Source: Siphonodentalium dalli | Taxonomy: Eukaryota; Mollusca; Scaphopoda; Gadilida; Siphonodentaliidae | DNA length: 64,000 nucleotides | Assembly (NCBI GenBank): GCA_032622095.1 | Contig: CP136064.1 | Span: forward strand, 144,539,954 to 144,603,953 | Direction: 5' to 3' | Shown: in pieces, positions 46,464 to 56,802 of the stretch | Layout: every line of letters begins with the position of its first letter | Numbering within the stretch: position 1 is the stretch's first letter | Notes under the pieces: generated by a model | The model's input: the letters and a program-made list of their open reading frames with translations, nothing else | Database searches by the model: none | Told to the model about the DNA's origin: nothing | Program-made: the position numbers and the translations under genes

Positions 46464-46683
46464 GAATTGTCTTTGTGAGTGGTCGGTCCGAATATTATAT
46501 TTTTTTTGTTTGGGCCAATACTAATAGGGCAATAGGCTGAATAGCCTAGTTCAGTAGTTGTGGATACCTTTTCCAAATATCATGGTTTATCCCGATTGTT
46601 ATGGCTATGTCTTTATTCGTATAGCCTTTTTTTAAATATTGCAATAGTAGCTCGTCGTAGTCGCCTCCCGTATCATCTGACAT
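42039..46683 (-). CDS. Retroviral-integrase-like DDE transposase, 3 exons, intact
   Basis: The inferred exons, in transcription order, are 46683-46568, 44283-44101 and 42915-42039. They sum to 1176 bases, 391 aa plus stop, with matching phases and GT..AG introns. The N-terminus (YDELLLQYLKKGYTNKDIAI, then SKRTVKRRLKVLGLRRKG) is a helix-turn-helix-like DNA-binding region. The core has FWHIDGNDKIK (Asp 140), RIDPGTENV (Asp 199) and HNQRIERFWGYLR (Glu 239), giving a D-D-39-E arrangement of the rve superfamily. Integrase-core proteins of this kind recur in invertebrate and fish genomes. The gene starts about 75 bases inside the right inverted repeat and runs toward the zinc-ribbon gene. No stop or frameshift is seen, so recent activity is possible. 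The named superfamily was not identified. Confidence 0.75.
43476..43914. mobile_element. TTAA-flanked MITE related to 26515-27145
   Basis: TTAA flanks both sides (43472-43475 and 43915-43918). It starts AGATGCATAATCCGAATTAA and ends ATTACCT. It is the relative of the element that overlaps the candidate small exon of the ZSWIM/MULE gene. It lies in intron 2 of the transposase gene. Confidence 0.7.
44101..44283 (-). CDS. Transposase exon 2
   Basis: Acceptor TATTTACCAG. It reads KRTVKRRLKVLGLRRKG, then VGRRMGMRQIWQRLQINHGL, and ends GLVVKR at donor AAAAAG|GTATAT. It completes the DNA-binding region before the catalytic core. Confidence 0.75.
44290..45640. other. Transposase intron 1, unassigned portion
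   Basis: AT-rich with a poly-C run at 44490-44501. No supported gene or repeat partner. Confidence 0.4.
45640..46020 (-). pseudogene. Degenerate duplicate of transposase exon 1
   Basis: 45893-46005 matches 46548-46670, including CTATACGAATAA and the HTH-coding text. It carries a stop and a frameshift where the intact exon reads LLLQYLKKGYTNKD. The flanking ATCCCGGATCC / TGTGCATTTAACG stretch is duplicated too (46350-46380). It is a broken tandem copy of the 3.0-kb intron's right side. Confidence 0.65.
46417..46462. repeat. (AAT)n microsatellite
   Basis: About 15 units of AAT in the first intron of the transposase gene. Confidence 0.95.
46568..46683 (-). CDS. Transposase exon 1 (helix-turn-helix start)
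   Basis: From ATG at 46683 it reads MSDDTGGDYDELLLQYLKKG to HDIWK. Donor GGAAAAG|GTATCC, phase 2. A frame-open extension upstream lacks an ATG, so this start is preferred. Confidence 0.7.
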
Positions 46684-46755
46684 CTTCAATTGTTGAAAAT
46701 CAAGAGGAAAAACTTTGAAACACCTTGAAAAAAACCGCTTCAAGTGGTGCCTCGT

Positions 46756-46844
46756 AACGTTGATTTTGATTGGTTATAGTATAACTAGCAACTAGCAACT
46801 AGCAATTAGCAACTAGCAACTAGCATGTCCCCTTCGGCTTTCCA
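46756..46844 (-). repeat. Right terminal inverted repeat of the 12.6-kb element
   Basis: The inverted copy of the left end. It has one heptamer fewer and a few substitutions at the inner edge. Confidence 0.8.
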
Positions 46845-46870
46845 TAATCCTCTACCGGTAGGGTCTATAT

Positions 46871-48341
46871 GGGTCCGTGAAGATTCGGCGGAGGGAAGAT
46901 TCGGCAGGGAAGATTCGGCAGGGAAGATTCGGCGGGTTTTATCGGCCGAATCTTCCTAGGACTTCGAATATGGTATGTGTTCTTATCTGTTTCTCAATAA
47001 AAAATCAAATTAAACACTGACTTTTCTCAACAACAAAATGGCATGTGCTATCTTTTTCTAAAAAAAATAAAAATACTTTATTATATATCAATTATGTACA
47101 GTAGTGTATAATGTGTTTTTCTATTTTCAGCTGCTTGGCAAGCCGTCCGTTCCGTTTTTCCTGGGAAGGACATTAAGGGCTGTGTATTCCATTGGTCGCA
47201 GGCTGTATTCAGAAAGGTTGCCGACGTCGGACTGGCCACGGCGTATAGGAAGGACAAACCAACACAGCAATACATCCGACAGTTCATGGCGCTGCCATTC
47301 CTGCCATCATCGCATATCCGGCCAACATTTGACAGCATCGAAGCACAGGCCAATTCAACAAAGCTAAAAGAGTTTGTGACCTATGTCAAGAATCAATGGA
47401 TAGAGAGCGATCGATTCACCATACCAGAATGGTGTGTATTCGAACACACCGTTCGAACAAACAACCACATAGAAGGTAAATATATTTTTCATGTCAATAA
47501 AAAGTAATAAACGCTCTTTATTAATAATAAGTAATAAACGCTCTTTATAAGATATAAGTTAAACAAATGGTTAATGTGTTTACACATATTTTAATAAACA
47601 AATCATTCTTCACAACAAATGGTTAATAACACATATAATAAAAATATATAAATAATATATAATAAACAATTCGTTCTTCATTTCAGCATGGCACCGAAGG
47701 ATTAACAGCAAGTCTGGCCAACGCCTATCATTCTACAAGCTGGTGCCGATTCTTCAACTGGAAGCAGCCCATGTAGAAATTCCCGTTGCAGCCAGGGATC
47801 TCGAGACAGACGTGAGAAAGAAATACACAGAAATAGATACAAAGATCAGCGACCTATGGACAAAATACAGAGAAGAGGACATCAGAACATCGGAATTTCT
47901 ACAAGAAGTGACTAAGATATACAGAATCGGCAAGGCAAAGAAATAAGAAGACGACAACAAGACAAGAAGAAGACAAGACTATTAGTTGATTTTGTATGTT
48001 TCAAATAAAGAATGCCGTTATAAATGTATTTTAAATTGTTTTGTTTGTATTTCTGTTATATCATGCAGCTTGTGTAAATATGTTTCATCCATTCTAATAA
48101 AATATGTCATAACTAAAATGAGTTAATCAAGACCCTATAATCCCTCTAATTAGTTGTTATTGTTACAACAAAGAATAAGTGCGCACACAAGCTTAGTCCC
48201 ACCTAAGCCGTAATCCCCAAGCCGTAATTAGTTAGATCAAACGACTGGCCGAATCTTCCCCGCCGAATCTTCCCTGCCGAATCTTCCCTCCGCCGAAAAA
48301 TACCTGGCCGAATCTTCCCGCCGCCGAATCTTCCCGTTCCC
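46871..48341. mobile_element. MULE deletion derivative with iterated ends and 8-bp duplication
   Basis: GTCTATAT flanks both ends (46863-46870 and 48342-48349). The ends are inverted and built from several copies of GGGAAGATTCGGC (three or four at the left, five or six at the right). Inside are the last two exons of a MULE transposase on plus. An 8-bp duplication and a MULE protein remnant agree. The 5' part of the transposase, including the catalytic aspartates, is deleted. Confidence 0.85.
47131..47946 (+). pseudogene. MULE transposase, 3' two exons only
   Basis: Exons 47131-47475 and 47687-47946 join in phase 1. The first reads AWQAVRSVFPGKDIKGCVFH, then WSQAVFRKVADVGLATAYRK, MALPFLPSSHIRPTF and RTNNHIE. 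CVFHWSQ gives the MULE C-x2-H motif and RTNNHIE the catalytic Glu region. The second reads AWHRRINSKSGQRLSFYKLV and ends IYRIGKAKK at TAA 47944. AATAAA follows at 48004. The upstream exons with the two aspartates are missing because the element's left end lies directly before, so it cannot be active. Confidence 0.85.
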
Positions 48342-48349
48342 GTCTATAT

Positions 48350-49165
48350 CAGCCCCCGCTTCTACGGTATAGGGGATATATTGACCAATGAGAAATCAGT
48401 TAGGGGGTGTCACGTGTTGTTTATGGGTGTTGCCAAAAGTCGACGAAGGAGGTCAATGTTGTCACGTGATGTTTTAAAACACAACACAGAATGGCGGATC
48501 AATTGTTGTGAATTTGTATTCAATTTCAAACAGATATTTTCCATGCAGGCCATGCTCCTTAAGGGTTTTACGGTATCTGATGGAAGACAGACATTTTTAG
48601 GTTAACTATGGCTCAGTTTTCAGTGCCACAGACTGACAGAGGTCACACACAAAAAGAACTTAACGTCGTAAGTCGTAACTTCGTAAGATTTTTCCAATTA
48701 TTTCAGATTTCGAAAAATTATAAATTTTACCCGATTTTCAATAGAATTAGACTGACAACCAACCATTTTTAGTGCTCGAAATTCAAAGTTAGTCACGGCA
48801 ATAACATATTGTAAGCAATGACGTGTGAAATAACCGTGGCAAAATGATTGTGTGGAATCTAACATGCCACAGGCACAGCATTAAATTAAAAGTGATTAAA
48901 ATTTAAATTTGCCGTCGGATATTTTCCTAATTTCGAGTGTTGCTGTACGATCTAATTTCTGTTATTTCTGACCTTTTCCATCATTTTAAGCAGTGGTCAC
49001 TAAGTTTGTCACATCTTAAATTCAACTGGAATAGTTGATAAGATGTAATATACATGTAGACTCTTATGTTGTACGGACAACCTGTGAAATGGGTTCACTC
49101 CGCTAACTGTTCGGCTCCAACTCTGAGTCTGGGCCACGACGTACGTAACTCTTCCACCATCAGAG
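48350..49165. other. Unassigned spacer
   Basis: No supported gene. A short CpG-containing stretch (48400-48500) contains CACGTG-type sites but no clear exon. Confidence 0.35.
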
Positions 49166-49277
49166 TCCAGTAAGGCTGAAGGAGTCACTCTCACCCAAAA
49201 AAAATGTGCTGAAGGTTACACAGGGTTTTAAAATGTACACAGGTTTGTGATCGGCATTAACACCGGCCATTACTTAA

Positions 49278-49775
49278 GTGAACGTTCAGACGACCACGAT
49301 TCGTATGTGGAAGGTTTTCCGTCGCAGGAAGTAACCGGTAGTTAGACTGTGCATGCTCACGTCAAAATCGCAAGTCAAAAAAATAATATCAAGCACTGTT
49401 TGATTTTAGATTCAAAATTGTGACGTATCCTTGGATATCTTCACTTGCGATGTAATCGCGGTATACATCGCGGTCATGTGTATGTATAACCTACAATATC
49501 ATCATGTACATGTACGACGACGATCGCAATCGTGTGAACAAACACTATCCACGTTTTTATCAGGCCCAATTCCTTGTATGTACCGGGTATGTAAAATTTG
49601 TGGCTGGAAAGATCGCAGGGTAGTCAATCACATGCTTTATGAACAACCTACGATATCATCATGTGCGACGACATTGCAATCATGTGAACAGAGTCAACAG
49701 ACTTTCCACGATCTCGTCGGCGCCGATTTCTCCACTTACAATTGTATCGTGGTTGTCTGAACGTTCACTAAATTG
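49278..49775. mobile_element. Nested element with AGTGAACGTTCAGACGACC ends, copy 1
   Basis: AGTGAACGTTCAGACGACC at 49280 is inverted at 49755-49775. The interior includes TATCATCATGTACGACGAC-type text shared with copy 2. Confidence 0.7.
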
Positions 49776-49897
49776 TGTTTATGAAAGTCTGGCGCCCATT
49801 GGCATTGTGTTTTCAGTTCATTTTAAATGTTCATTGGAATGTTAACAATTATTCTCTAGACAGAAATCATGGCAGATACGAAAATTAAACATCATTT

Positions 49898-50279
49898 AGT
49901 GAACGTTCAGACGACCATGATTCAATCGTAAGTGGAAGGATTTCCGTCATAGGAAATAACCGGTAGAACTTAAGAATGCATATACTCAAGTCAATATCAC
50001 AAGTCAAAAAATAATATCAAGCACGTACTGTTTGATTTTAGATTCAAAATCATGGCATATCCTTGGATACATCCACTTGCGACGTAATCGCAGTCGTGTG
50101 TACGTAAAAATCATGGCTGGAAAGATCGAAGGGTAGTCAATCACATGCTTACGAAATTATACGAGAATAACCTACAATATCATCATGTACGACGACATCA
50201 CAATCGTGTGAACAAACACTATCCACGATTTTGTCAGGCCCAATTCCTTCACTTATGATTGAATGTCGTCTGAACGTTC
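49898..50279. mobile_element. Nested element with AGTGAACGTTCAGACGACC ends, copy 2
   Basis: The same ends and interior as copy 1, with GGAAGGATTTCCGTCATAGG near the left end. The two copies sit in direct orientation 120 bases apart. Confidence 0.7.
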
Positions 50280-50742
50280 GAACCTGTGAACCCTTCAGCA
50301 CATTTTCAAAACCTGTGCACCCTTCAGCACTTTTGGCGAGAGTGACCCCTTCAGCTCCAGTAAGTCTCCATCTTATGGGGCTTAGGGAGAATTCCGCTCC
50401 CTACTCTTTTCGGATACGACGTCATGAGCTAATGATGTAGTAGTTGTACTGCTTTCCTATGCTCCAGTTCACCTGGGCGCTGGTTACCTGGGGGATTTCT
50501 GGTGGTGCTATATATATATATCAACCACGTAATCCCCAGAAGCTCTGTTGGCAATTACTAGTCGCTACATGCTGGAATGTCTATGCCTTAGCGTAGAGGA
50601 GGTTAGTACTAGGAACAAATCCATGAGATGGTTTGCACTTTTTGCAGTCTGTTGGGGGTTACGCTGGGCTACGATTGGTAAATTGCCCAGGAAAAATTGA
50701 ATGGAATAATTTTTTGGGTACCGGAGTAATCTAAAAACAGCA

Positions 50743-50743
<1 letters not shown>

Positions 50744-50804
<61 letters not shown>
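50744..50804. repeat. Poly-C tract of 61 bases
   Basis: Uninterrupted C run. The poly-Gly open frame on the other strand is an artefact. The complementary strand is a G tract able to form quadruplexes, and its assembled length is uncertain. Confidence 0.95.
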
Positions 50805-50808
<4 letters not shown>

Positions 50809-50966
50809 GTTACAACTGCAAACAAAACATATTGTTTTATTGAAGAAATTTGACAAAACTCACATTGGGCGTATGTAAATAAGCAAAAATATCTGATATC
50901 GAACAAGCAAATATACCTAATTTTTAGAACAACGTTAGCCCTAAGTATTTAAAACTTTCCGAATTA

Positions 50967-53847
50967 TCTATATCTATATTTGCGACTGTCTGTCTGTCTG
51001 TGTTCTATAGAAATCCACAGGGGACCATCTAGATGATGCCAAAGGGGTCTACTAGGAGTAGCTTTTTATGAGAAAGATAATGGTCGGGGTTAGAATTTTC
51101 TAAAGTGACACGGTTGTTGTCAGGGGCAGAAAAGGGGGAGGGGCAGAAAAAAAATTTGTCGCCGATTGCCACCAAATGGCGTGGTTTAAATATGACAAAA
51201 GTTACGCCGTTCGCGTCAGGGGTGCCCGGAAGGGGGGGGGGGGAGATATTTTTTCTGTCGCCGGTTGCCACGAAACTTACATATAATCATCCCCATGATA
51301 TGAAGAATCCAACGGTGTGGTTTAAATAAATATGTCAAAAGTGGCGTCGTTTGAGTCAGGAATTAACGGAAGGGGAGAGGGGCACCAAAATTGATAAAAC
51401 TAATTTTAGCGCCGAGTTCCACCAAATTTATATATATTCTTCTTCATGATACAAGGAATCTAATTGTGCGATTTAACAACGCCAAATTGTTGTTTTGGAT
51501 GAGAGATTAGGAGGGGGTGGACACTAAATTTGATAATAAGTCGCCGATTGCCACCACACTTAAACAAAATCATCCCCATGGTATGAGGAGTCTAATGGTG
51601 TGGCTTTTATCTGTCAAAATGGCCTCATTCGAGTCAGGGTTGCATTGAAAGGGACAGGGGCACCAAAATTTATGCACAATTTTTTTAGCGCCAATTTCCA
51701 CCAAATTGATACACGTTCTTATCCATGATACGAGGAATCTAATCGTGATTTAAAGACGCCATAGTGGTGCTGTTTGGGTGAGATATGGAGAGGGGAGGGA
51801 TTGGCATCAAATTTGATTAAAAAAATTGTTTAGTCGCCGATTATCACCAAACTTATAAACAATCATCTGCATGATATCAGAAGTGTAATCGTGTGGTTTA
51901 AGAATGTCACAAGTGGGGCCATTCGAGTCAGTGGTGTATAGAGATGAGAGGGACACAAAAAATGATATCTATATGTTTAGTGCCGATTTCCACCAGATTG
52001 ATACATATTCTTCTCCGTGATACGAGGAATCTTATCGTGTGGTTTAGATACACCAAATTGGTGCCCTATGCGTGAGAGATATGGGGACCTTAAATTTGAT
52101 ACGAATTTGTATACTCGCCAATTTTCACCAATTTCATATATATGCATCTCTAATCTCTAATGAGTCTTAGTGTGTGCAGCTTGAGTCCGAAATAGGGACG
52201 GGAGGGTCACCAAAACTGATACAAAATATTTTTAGTACCAATTACCATCAAATTCAGACACGTTCTTCTCAAATGATACAAGAAATAAAATCGTGCTGTC
52301 TGTGTGTCTTTTTGTCTGTCTGTGTGCATTCTATATATAACTTCACACGGTACAATTGAGATGGCACCAAGGCGTTCTAAGAGGGGTAGCTTTTTACAAG
52401 GAAGATAATGGTGCGGGTTAAAATTTTCTAAAATGACGCTGTTGGTGGGAGGGGAAATTTAAAAAATATGGTGAAATAGTTTTGTCGCTGATTTCCACCA
52501 AACGAATACATAATCACCTTCGCAATATGGCATTGTTCGAGTCAGCGTTGCATCAACAATTGATTTAATAAACCAAATTCCACCAAATTCATACATGTTT
52601 TCTCTAATGATATACCATGAATTGAATCACATTTGGTGTCGTTTGCGTCACGGATGGCGAGCGGATATGCACTATCATTGATAAGATTGCTATTCGCCGA
52701 TATCCACATATAAGTTATATACAGTCACCAGGCCATCTCAATATCAGTTTAAGTAGTTGGGCGTTCACATTTCACAATCCCGACATATGGTGACCCACAT
52801 ACCTGTAAGTCACTTGAACAATTATATCTTCTTAACAGTCATATTTAATAAATATTATTTATATGGGAATGGCAATCAAGGCATTCACACAATGAGCTAG
52901 CAAAAAGAGATAAACTAGAAGAAGCATTAAACGTATATTTATCATTCTATTGAAGAGATACATATATTCGTGCAAACTGAGAGACCTCGAACCGTCAGAG
53001 GATTGCATATATATAATAACAAAATTTAGTCTGTTCCATTCAATACAGTTTCCACAAAAAGTTACAATTTGTCAAGAGATATGGAAGGCCTGTTCAAAAA
53101 TAGTGGTCACAGTGTGCAGTCAAATATAGTTTCTTCTGATATACAAGAAAAAATGCAGTTAGTAGCACAAGACTTTTCAGGATCCTACCAATACTGACAT
53201 CTGACAAGGGTTTTAGAACAGACTCATCGACTGACATAAACAACTCAAATTCTCGCTCTGTGTCTGGCACATGTAGCTGAGAATATTTAGCCAATATATA
53301 GCACCATGAACAGAGGAGCACCTGGAAATTTCTTTGAAACATCTGTATCTTCATGGAGATATGATAGCCAGGTGTCCTCGAGATCTTAGTCCAACCCACT
53401 AGATTGATTGATACATCTCAAAATGTAAAACCCAATTATCATCTTTTATCGAACTAATGTGTTTATGATGTTCATGTATCATATTATAACGTCTAATGTA
53501 TACGCAGTTGTAAATAAATAAATACTTCATTATTGGTGGAACGGATTAATCGCAATAAACAGAATGACAATTGACAAGGTGAGCCACTACTTATATTCCA
53601 TGACTGTAATAATCATGTTTGGTTTAAACAATATTTTATTTGAACTAAACAGAACATAATTACAAACAGTAAATACATAACATATAATCTTAAAGTGTTC
53701 AAACGAGGATTGGGCAACAAGCTTGTGATGCTATTTGAATATACAATTTATGAGAAAACGTATAACACTTTAAGCAAGAGCATTCTCTATTCCCAACAAA
53801 TATCCACAGCATACATTAACCTGGGCAACGCCGGGTAACCCTGCTAG
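50967..53847 (+). mobile_element. Helitron-like non-autonomous element with internal degenerate array
   Basis: It starts TCTATATCTATATTTG after an A and runs into (TCTG)n. It ends with the hairpin-like CCTGGGCAACGCCGGG, then TAACCCTGCTAG before a T. The start, the end and the A/T flanks fit Helitrons. The interior (51090-52700) is a degenerate tandem array of a roughly 130-190-bp unit containing TCGCCGATTGCCACCAAA and GAGTCAGGG. The block after (TCTG)n recurs at about 52305-52480. No Rep/helicase was recognised. Confidence 0.55.
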
Positions 53848-53849
53848 TA

Positions 53850-55700
53850 TATTATATAATCATGACAAATTATAAAAAATAGAATTTATTTAATCCATTA
53901 CATAAATATTTTCCATGTTCTTTCTCAGTTGACAACCGATGACAAAGCAGATGTTGTGATCAATGGATTCAATATTGAACTGTCTGAAGATTTATTTAAA
54001 TAGATTCTTTCCCATCTCAGGTCTAGTACTCTATGGTGGCTCATTTGTGACATGGTCAATACATCTCCCCCCACCCCCCCAAATATTATCTCGACAGGTC
54101 GACATATTATCTCGATGTCACAACTTGGGCCTGTCTACTGGATCAACTCAGTTGTCAGGAACCATTCGCGAAAGGAGATTCAGGTTCAGTATGTAATGAA
54201 CATTTAAAAAAAGATAATGCAGGCTATTCCAGCTATAAAGGACTTTTATACAACAATTTGATATTTCCCAGATCACACAACCACTTTCAAATCAAAATGT
54301 GTTTCATTTGTCCCTTACCCTGACCCTATCCGGAACATGGTGATACAGTTCAGGACTCGATGAGGCAAGTGGGAATGCGGAAAGTGACCTAAAGCCTAAC
54401 CCTGACCATAACCATAAACATGACTGGCATGGACAGGATATTCAACCTTTTCCCATGACTGAGACGGTAACGGGGTGGCAATTGATTGGACATCGTCGTG
54501 ATGAGATGGGACATGACAAGTTGGGTGGGATCCTAGACTAATATAAGTCTGCATGACCCAAATGGAAAAGTAGCAGACATGGACATTAACCTAAACCTTA
54601 ACACTGAGCCTACTAGTATAATCCTAACCATAATCAGAACTTGACGGAATACTAACCCTGACTGGGGTGGGATGGTAAATTATGGGTTGGGGTTACCCAA
54701 GTGTTAAGCAAACCCTAACCTTGACCTAACGTTAATCAAAACTGGGATGGCCCAACCCATCGCACCATTTATTTGGTCAATACCGAATGTTTCCGAATAA
54801 GGAATATGCATATACAGTGTAATGGTGAGGTTATTGTCAAATTCGCACTGAACTGTATAGCATACTGAGTCGTACTGACCAATGATATAATTTCTTGTGC
54901 CATATAGCGGTAGTTATAGGAACATTAGGCCATGCTGTATTTTAAGCACATTTATATATTGATGTATCTCAAGATATTATCTCGAGATGTGTTTGTCGAT
55001 ACCTCGAGTTGTGTATGTCGAGATCTTGAGAATATAACTAGAGATTTCATCATACCGGTAATATGTTGAGATCACGATAACGTCGAGATCTCAAAATGCA
55101 TATATGTCAAAATCTTGAGATTTAGTCGAGATCTCGAGATGTATTTGTAATATGTTGAGATGTCAAGATAATATGTGGAGATAATATCTGGAGGGAAAAA
55201 ATGTTTGCTCTGTGCCAAGAAAGCTCACTAAAAATGATCAGTCTGTTTTTCAGAACTTTGAAGTTGCATTGAATGACAACTGACTTTGAAGTAGGAATGT
55301 GGAAAGCAGCTCGGAGTTTTTGCCAAAATTGACACACACGTATGTAACTTCCACTGTGTTCAGGTTGTTTGGCTGTTGATGAGCCGGCCCAAAGCCAGGA
55401 AAAATTATGTTGGTAGTTTTTTTTCTAATATTAATTAAGCACACATCGGTGTAACAATATTTCCTGTTTCTTAATCCCCTATTTGTGAAAAACCAAGAAA
55501 GCTACAAAGTGATGTAATCCCCTTTGACACCAAACAATGTGGCAAACTGTTGGACACAGATAATGACACTTGTTTAATGCAAACGTCATGCATGACGCTA
55601 ATCTACATAGTGTGTCGATTTCTTTTGGGTCTGACTACTCTGGGGATAACTTTGTTAAGGGTTGACTTCTCCAGATACCATTGGAAGGACTGTCTATGTA
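53850..55700. repeat. Repeat-rich region with TCTCGA iterations and CCTAAC-like text
   Basis: TATTATCTCGA-type motifs appear at 54088-54115 and again many times at 54960-55190, framing a stretch with scattered CCTAACC and CATAACC words (54390-54730). The framing suggests an old inverted-repeat element. No coding sequence was supported. Confidence 0.45.
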
Positions 55701-55705
55701 TATTT

Positions 55706-56794
55706 TAGGCTCCTGCGAATATTCGATTCGAGATTCGATTCGAAAGTCAAATTCGATTCGAATTCGAGTCGAAATTGCCAACTCGAAATTTCGAATATAT
55801 ATGACGGAAAAGTAGGCTGTTTCAGGACAAGTACACATGTCGATCTTAGCTGTTTGTGGCATTTAATTCCAGAAAATTATGTATATATGCACATTATAAT
55901 TCTTATTGTACATAGCCAACAATTAGCCACTATAGGACGACTAAATACGTCTGAATTATATAGCTTTAAAATGGTAGCAAAAGCTAGCAGATAGCCAATG
56001 GACCGACGACGCGGTAAATTATAATAGCTATGAGACTGGGCTACCGATAGCGTTATCCATCGTCTATTCGATTCCGCGTTATGTAATATGGGTGAGAATG
56101 TAAACAACACATGTTCCTGGTGTCGAAAAGTGCATTTTGGCACTGTTCTCTTTTGAAGTTGACTTTCAGTTTCGGAGTTTTCTTTTACAATGGACAAAAT
56201 GTCGTCCATCATTCATGTTTATTTTAAACATGATAAAGCTGCAGGCACGTGTGATGAATGCAACATGCATGGTGTATAAATCTCAAGCATCTGGGACAAT
56301 GACCCATCTATGGAATCATCTGTTCAAGAAGCATCAACCAATACACGAAGAGGCTACACTGCGACTGTTGTTGCGTCTTCAAGTTTATAACAACGGGTGT
56401 TTCCGAATGCCGATTTGCAATTTTGCATGTACATGCAAATTGTAGAATTTTCGTGTGATTTTAGTTTGATAATCCGTTTAGTGGTAATATATTAATCGTT
56501 GTGATGGCCGCATGGACGTTTTAATCTGCATTGTTTTCTTGACAATTATAAATTGAAGTTAATAGTATATCAAACGACGGTTTATCGCCACATAAGTTCT
56601 GATGGAACATCATGCATGTAGTTCATAGAACGTTTCACAAATAATCTAATCGTTGACAAAACATACCTAATTAAGAATGCAACACACATATATGATTCGA
56701 TTCGATATTCGATTCGATTTCGTGAATTCGATTCGATTTCGTGAATTCGATTCGATATTCGATTCGATCAAAATATCCAATTCGCAGGACCCTA
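55706..56794. mobile_element. hAT-type element, 8-bp duplication GTATATTT
   Basis: GTATATTT flanks both sides (55698-55705 and 56795-56802). The ends TAGGCTCCTGCGAATATTCG and its inverted match GGACCCTA carry many ATTCGATTCGA repeats. A BED-finger fragment inside supports hAT origin. The catalytic region is absent. Confidence 0.85.
56192..56370 (+). pseudogene. BED zinc-finger fragment of a hAT transposase
   Basis: From ATG 56192 one frame reads MDKMSSIIHVYFKHDKAAG and CDECNMHGV up to TAA. The next register continues YKSQASGTMTHLWNHLFKKH. Together they give the BED finger's C-x2-C and H-x4-H ligands, so a 1- or 2-base indel near 56278 breaks the gene. Only the N-terminal finger survives. Confidence 0.75.
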
Positions 56795-56802
56795 GTATAT
56801 TT

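Larger units (their letters stand above)
34248..46844. mobile_element. 12.6-kb two-gene DNA transposon with integrase-like transposase
   Basis: The left end 34248-34341 and right end 46756-46844 are inverted copies. Both start TGGAAAGCCGAAGGGGACAT, then have about six 7-bp units (CTAGTTG type), then CCAATCAAAATCAACGT. TA flanks both ends (34246-34247 and 46845-46846), which may be a target duplication. A gene starts about 100 bases inside each end, and the two converge: a zinc-ribbon protein on plus and a DDE transposase on minus. A second, internal inverted pair (about 35395-35550 and 46010-46170) adds symmetry. Several smaller elements are nested inside. I do not recognise it as a named transposon superfamily. 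Confidence 0.75.
49175..50355. mobile_element. Inverted-repeat element with 9-bp duplication TCCAGTAAG
   Basis: TCCAGTAAG flanks both sides (49166-49174 and 50356-50364). The ends GCTGAAGGAGTCACTCTC and its inverted match are those of 41675-42005. The interior carries two nested copies of a second element. A 9-bp duplication fits MULE or Merlin-type mobilisation. Confidence 0.85.

Noticed and set aside
48381-48605. Possible first exon near MADQLL at about 48491
   Set aside because: The ATG frame closes after six codons and no donor is convincing.
50565-50906. Poly-glycine open frame
   Set aside because: It is the 61-base C tract read on the other strand.
53094-53399. 101-aa minus-strand open frame
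   Set aside because: No domain, splice signal or repeat support; it lies inside the Helitron-like element.
54390-54730. Interstitial telomere (CCTAACC words)
   Set aside because: The motifs are scattered and imperfect, not tandem TTAGGG arrays.
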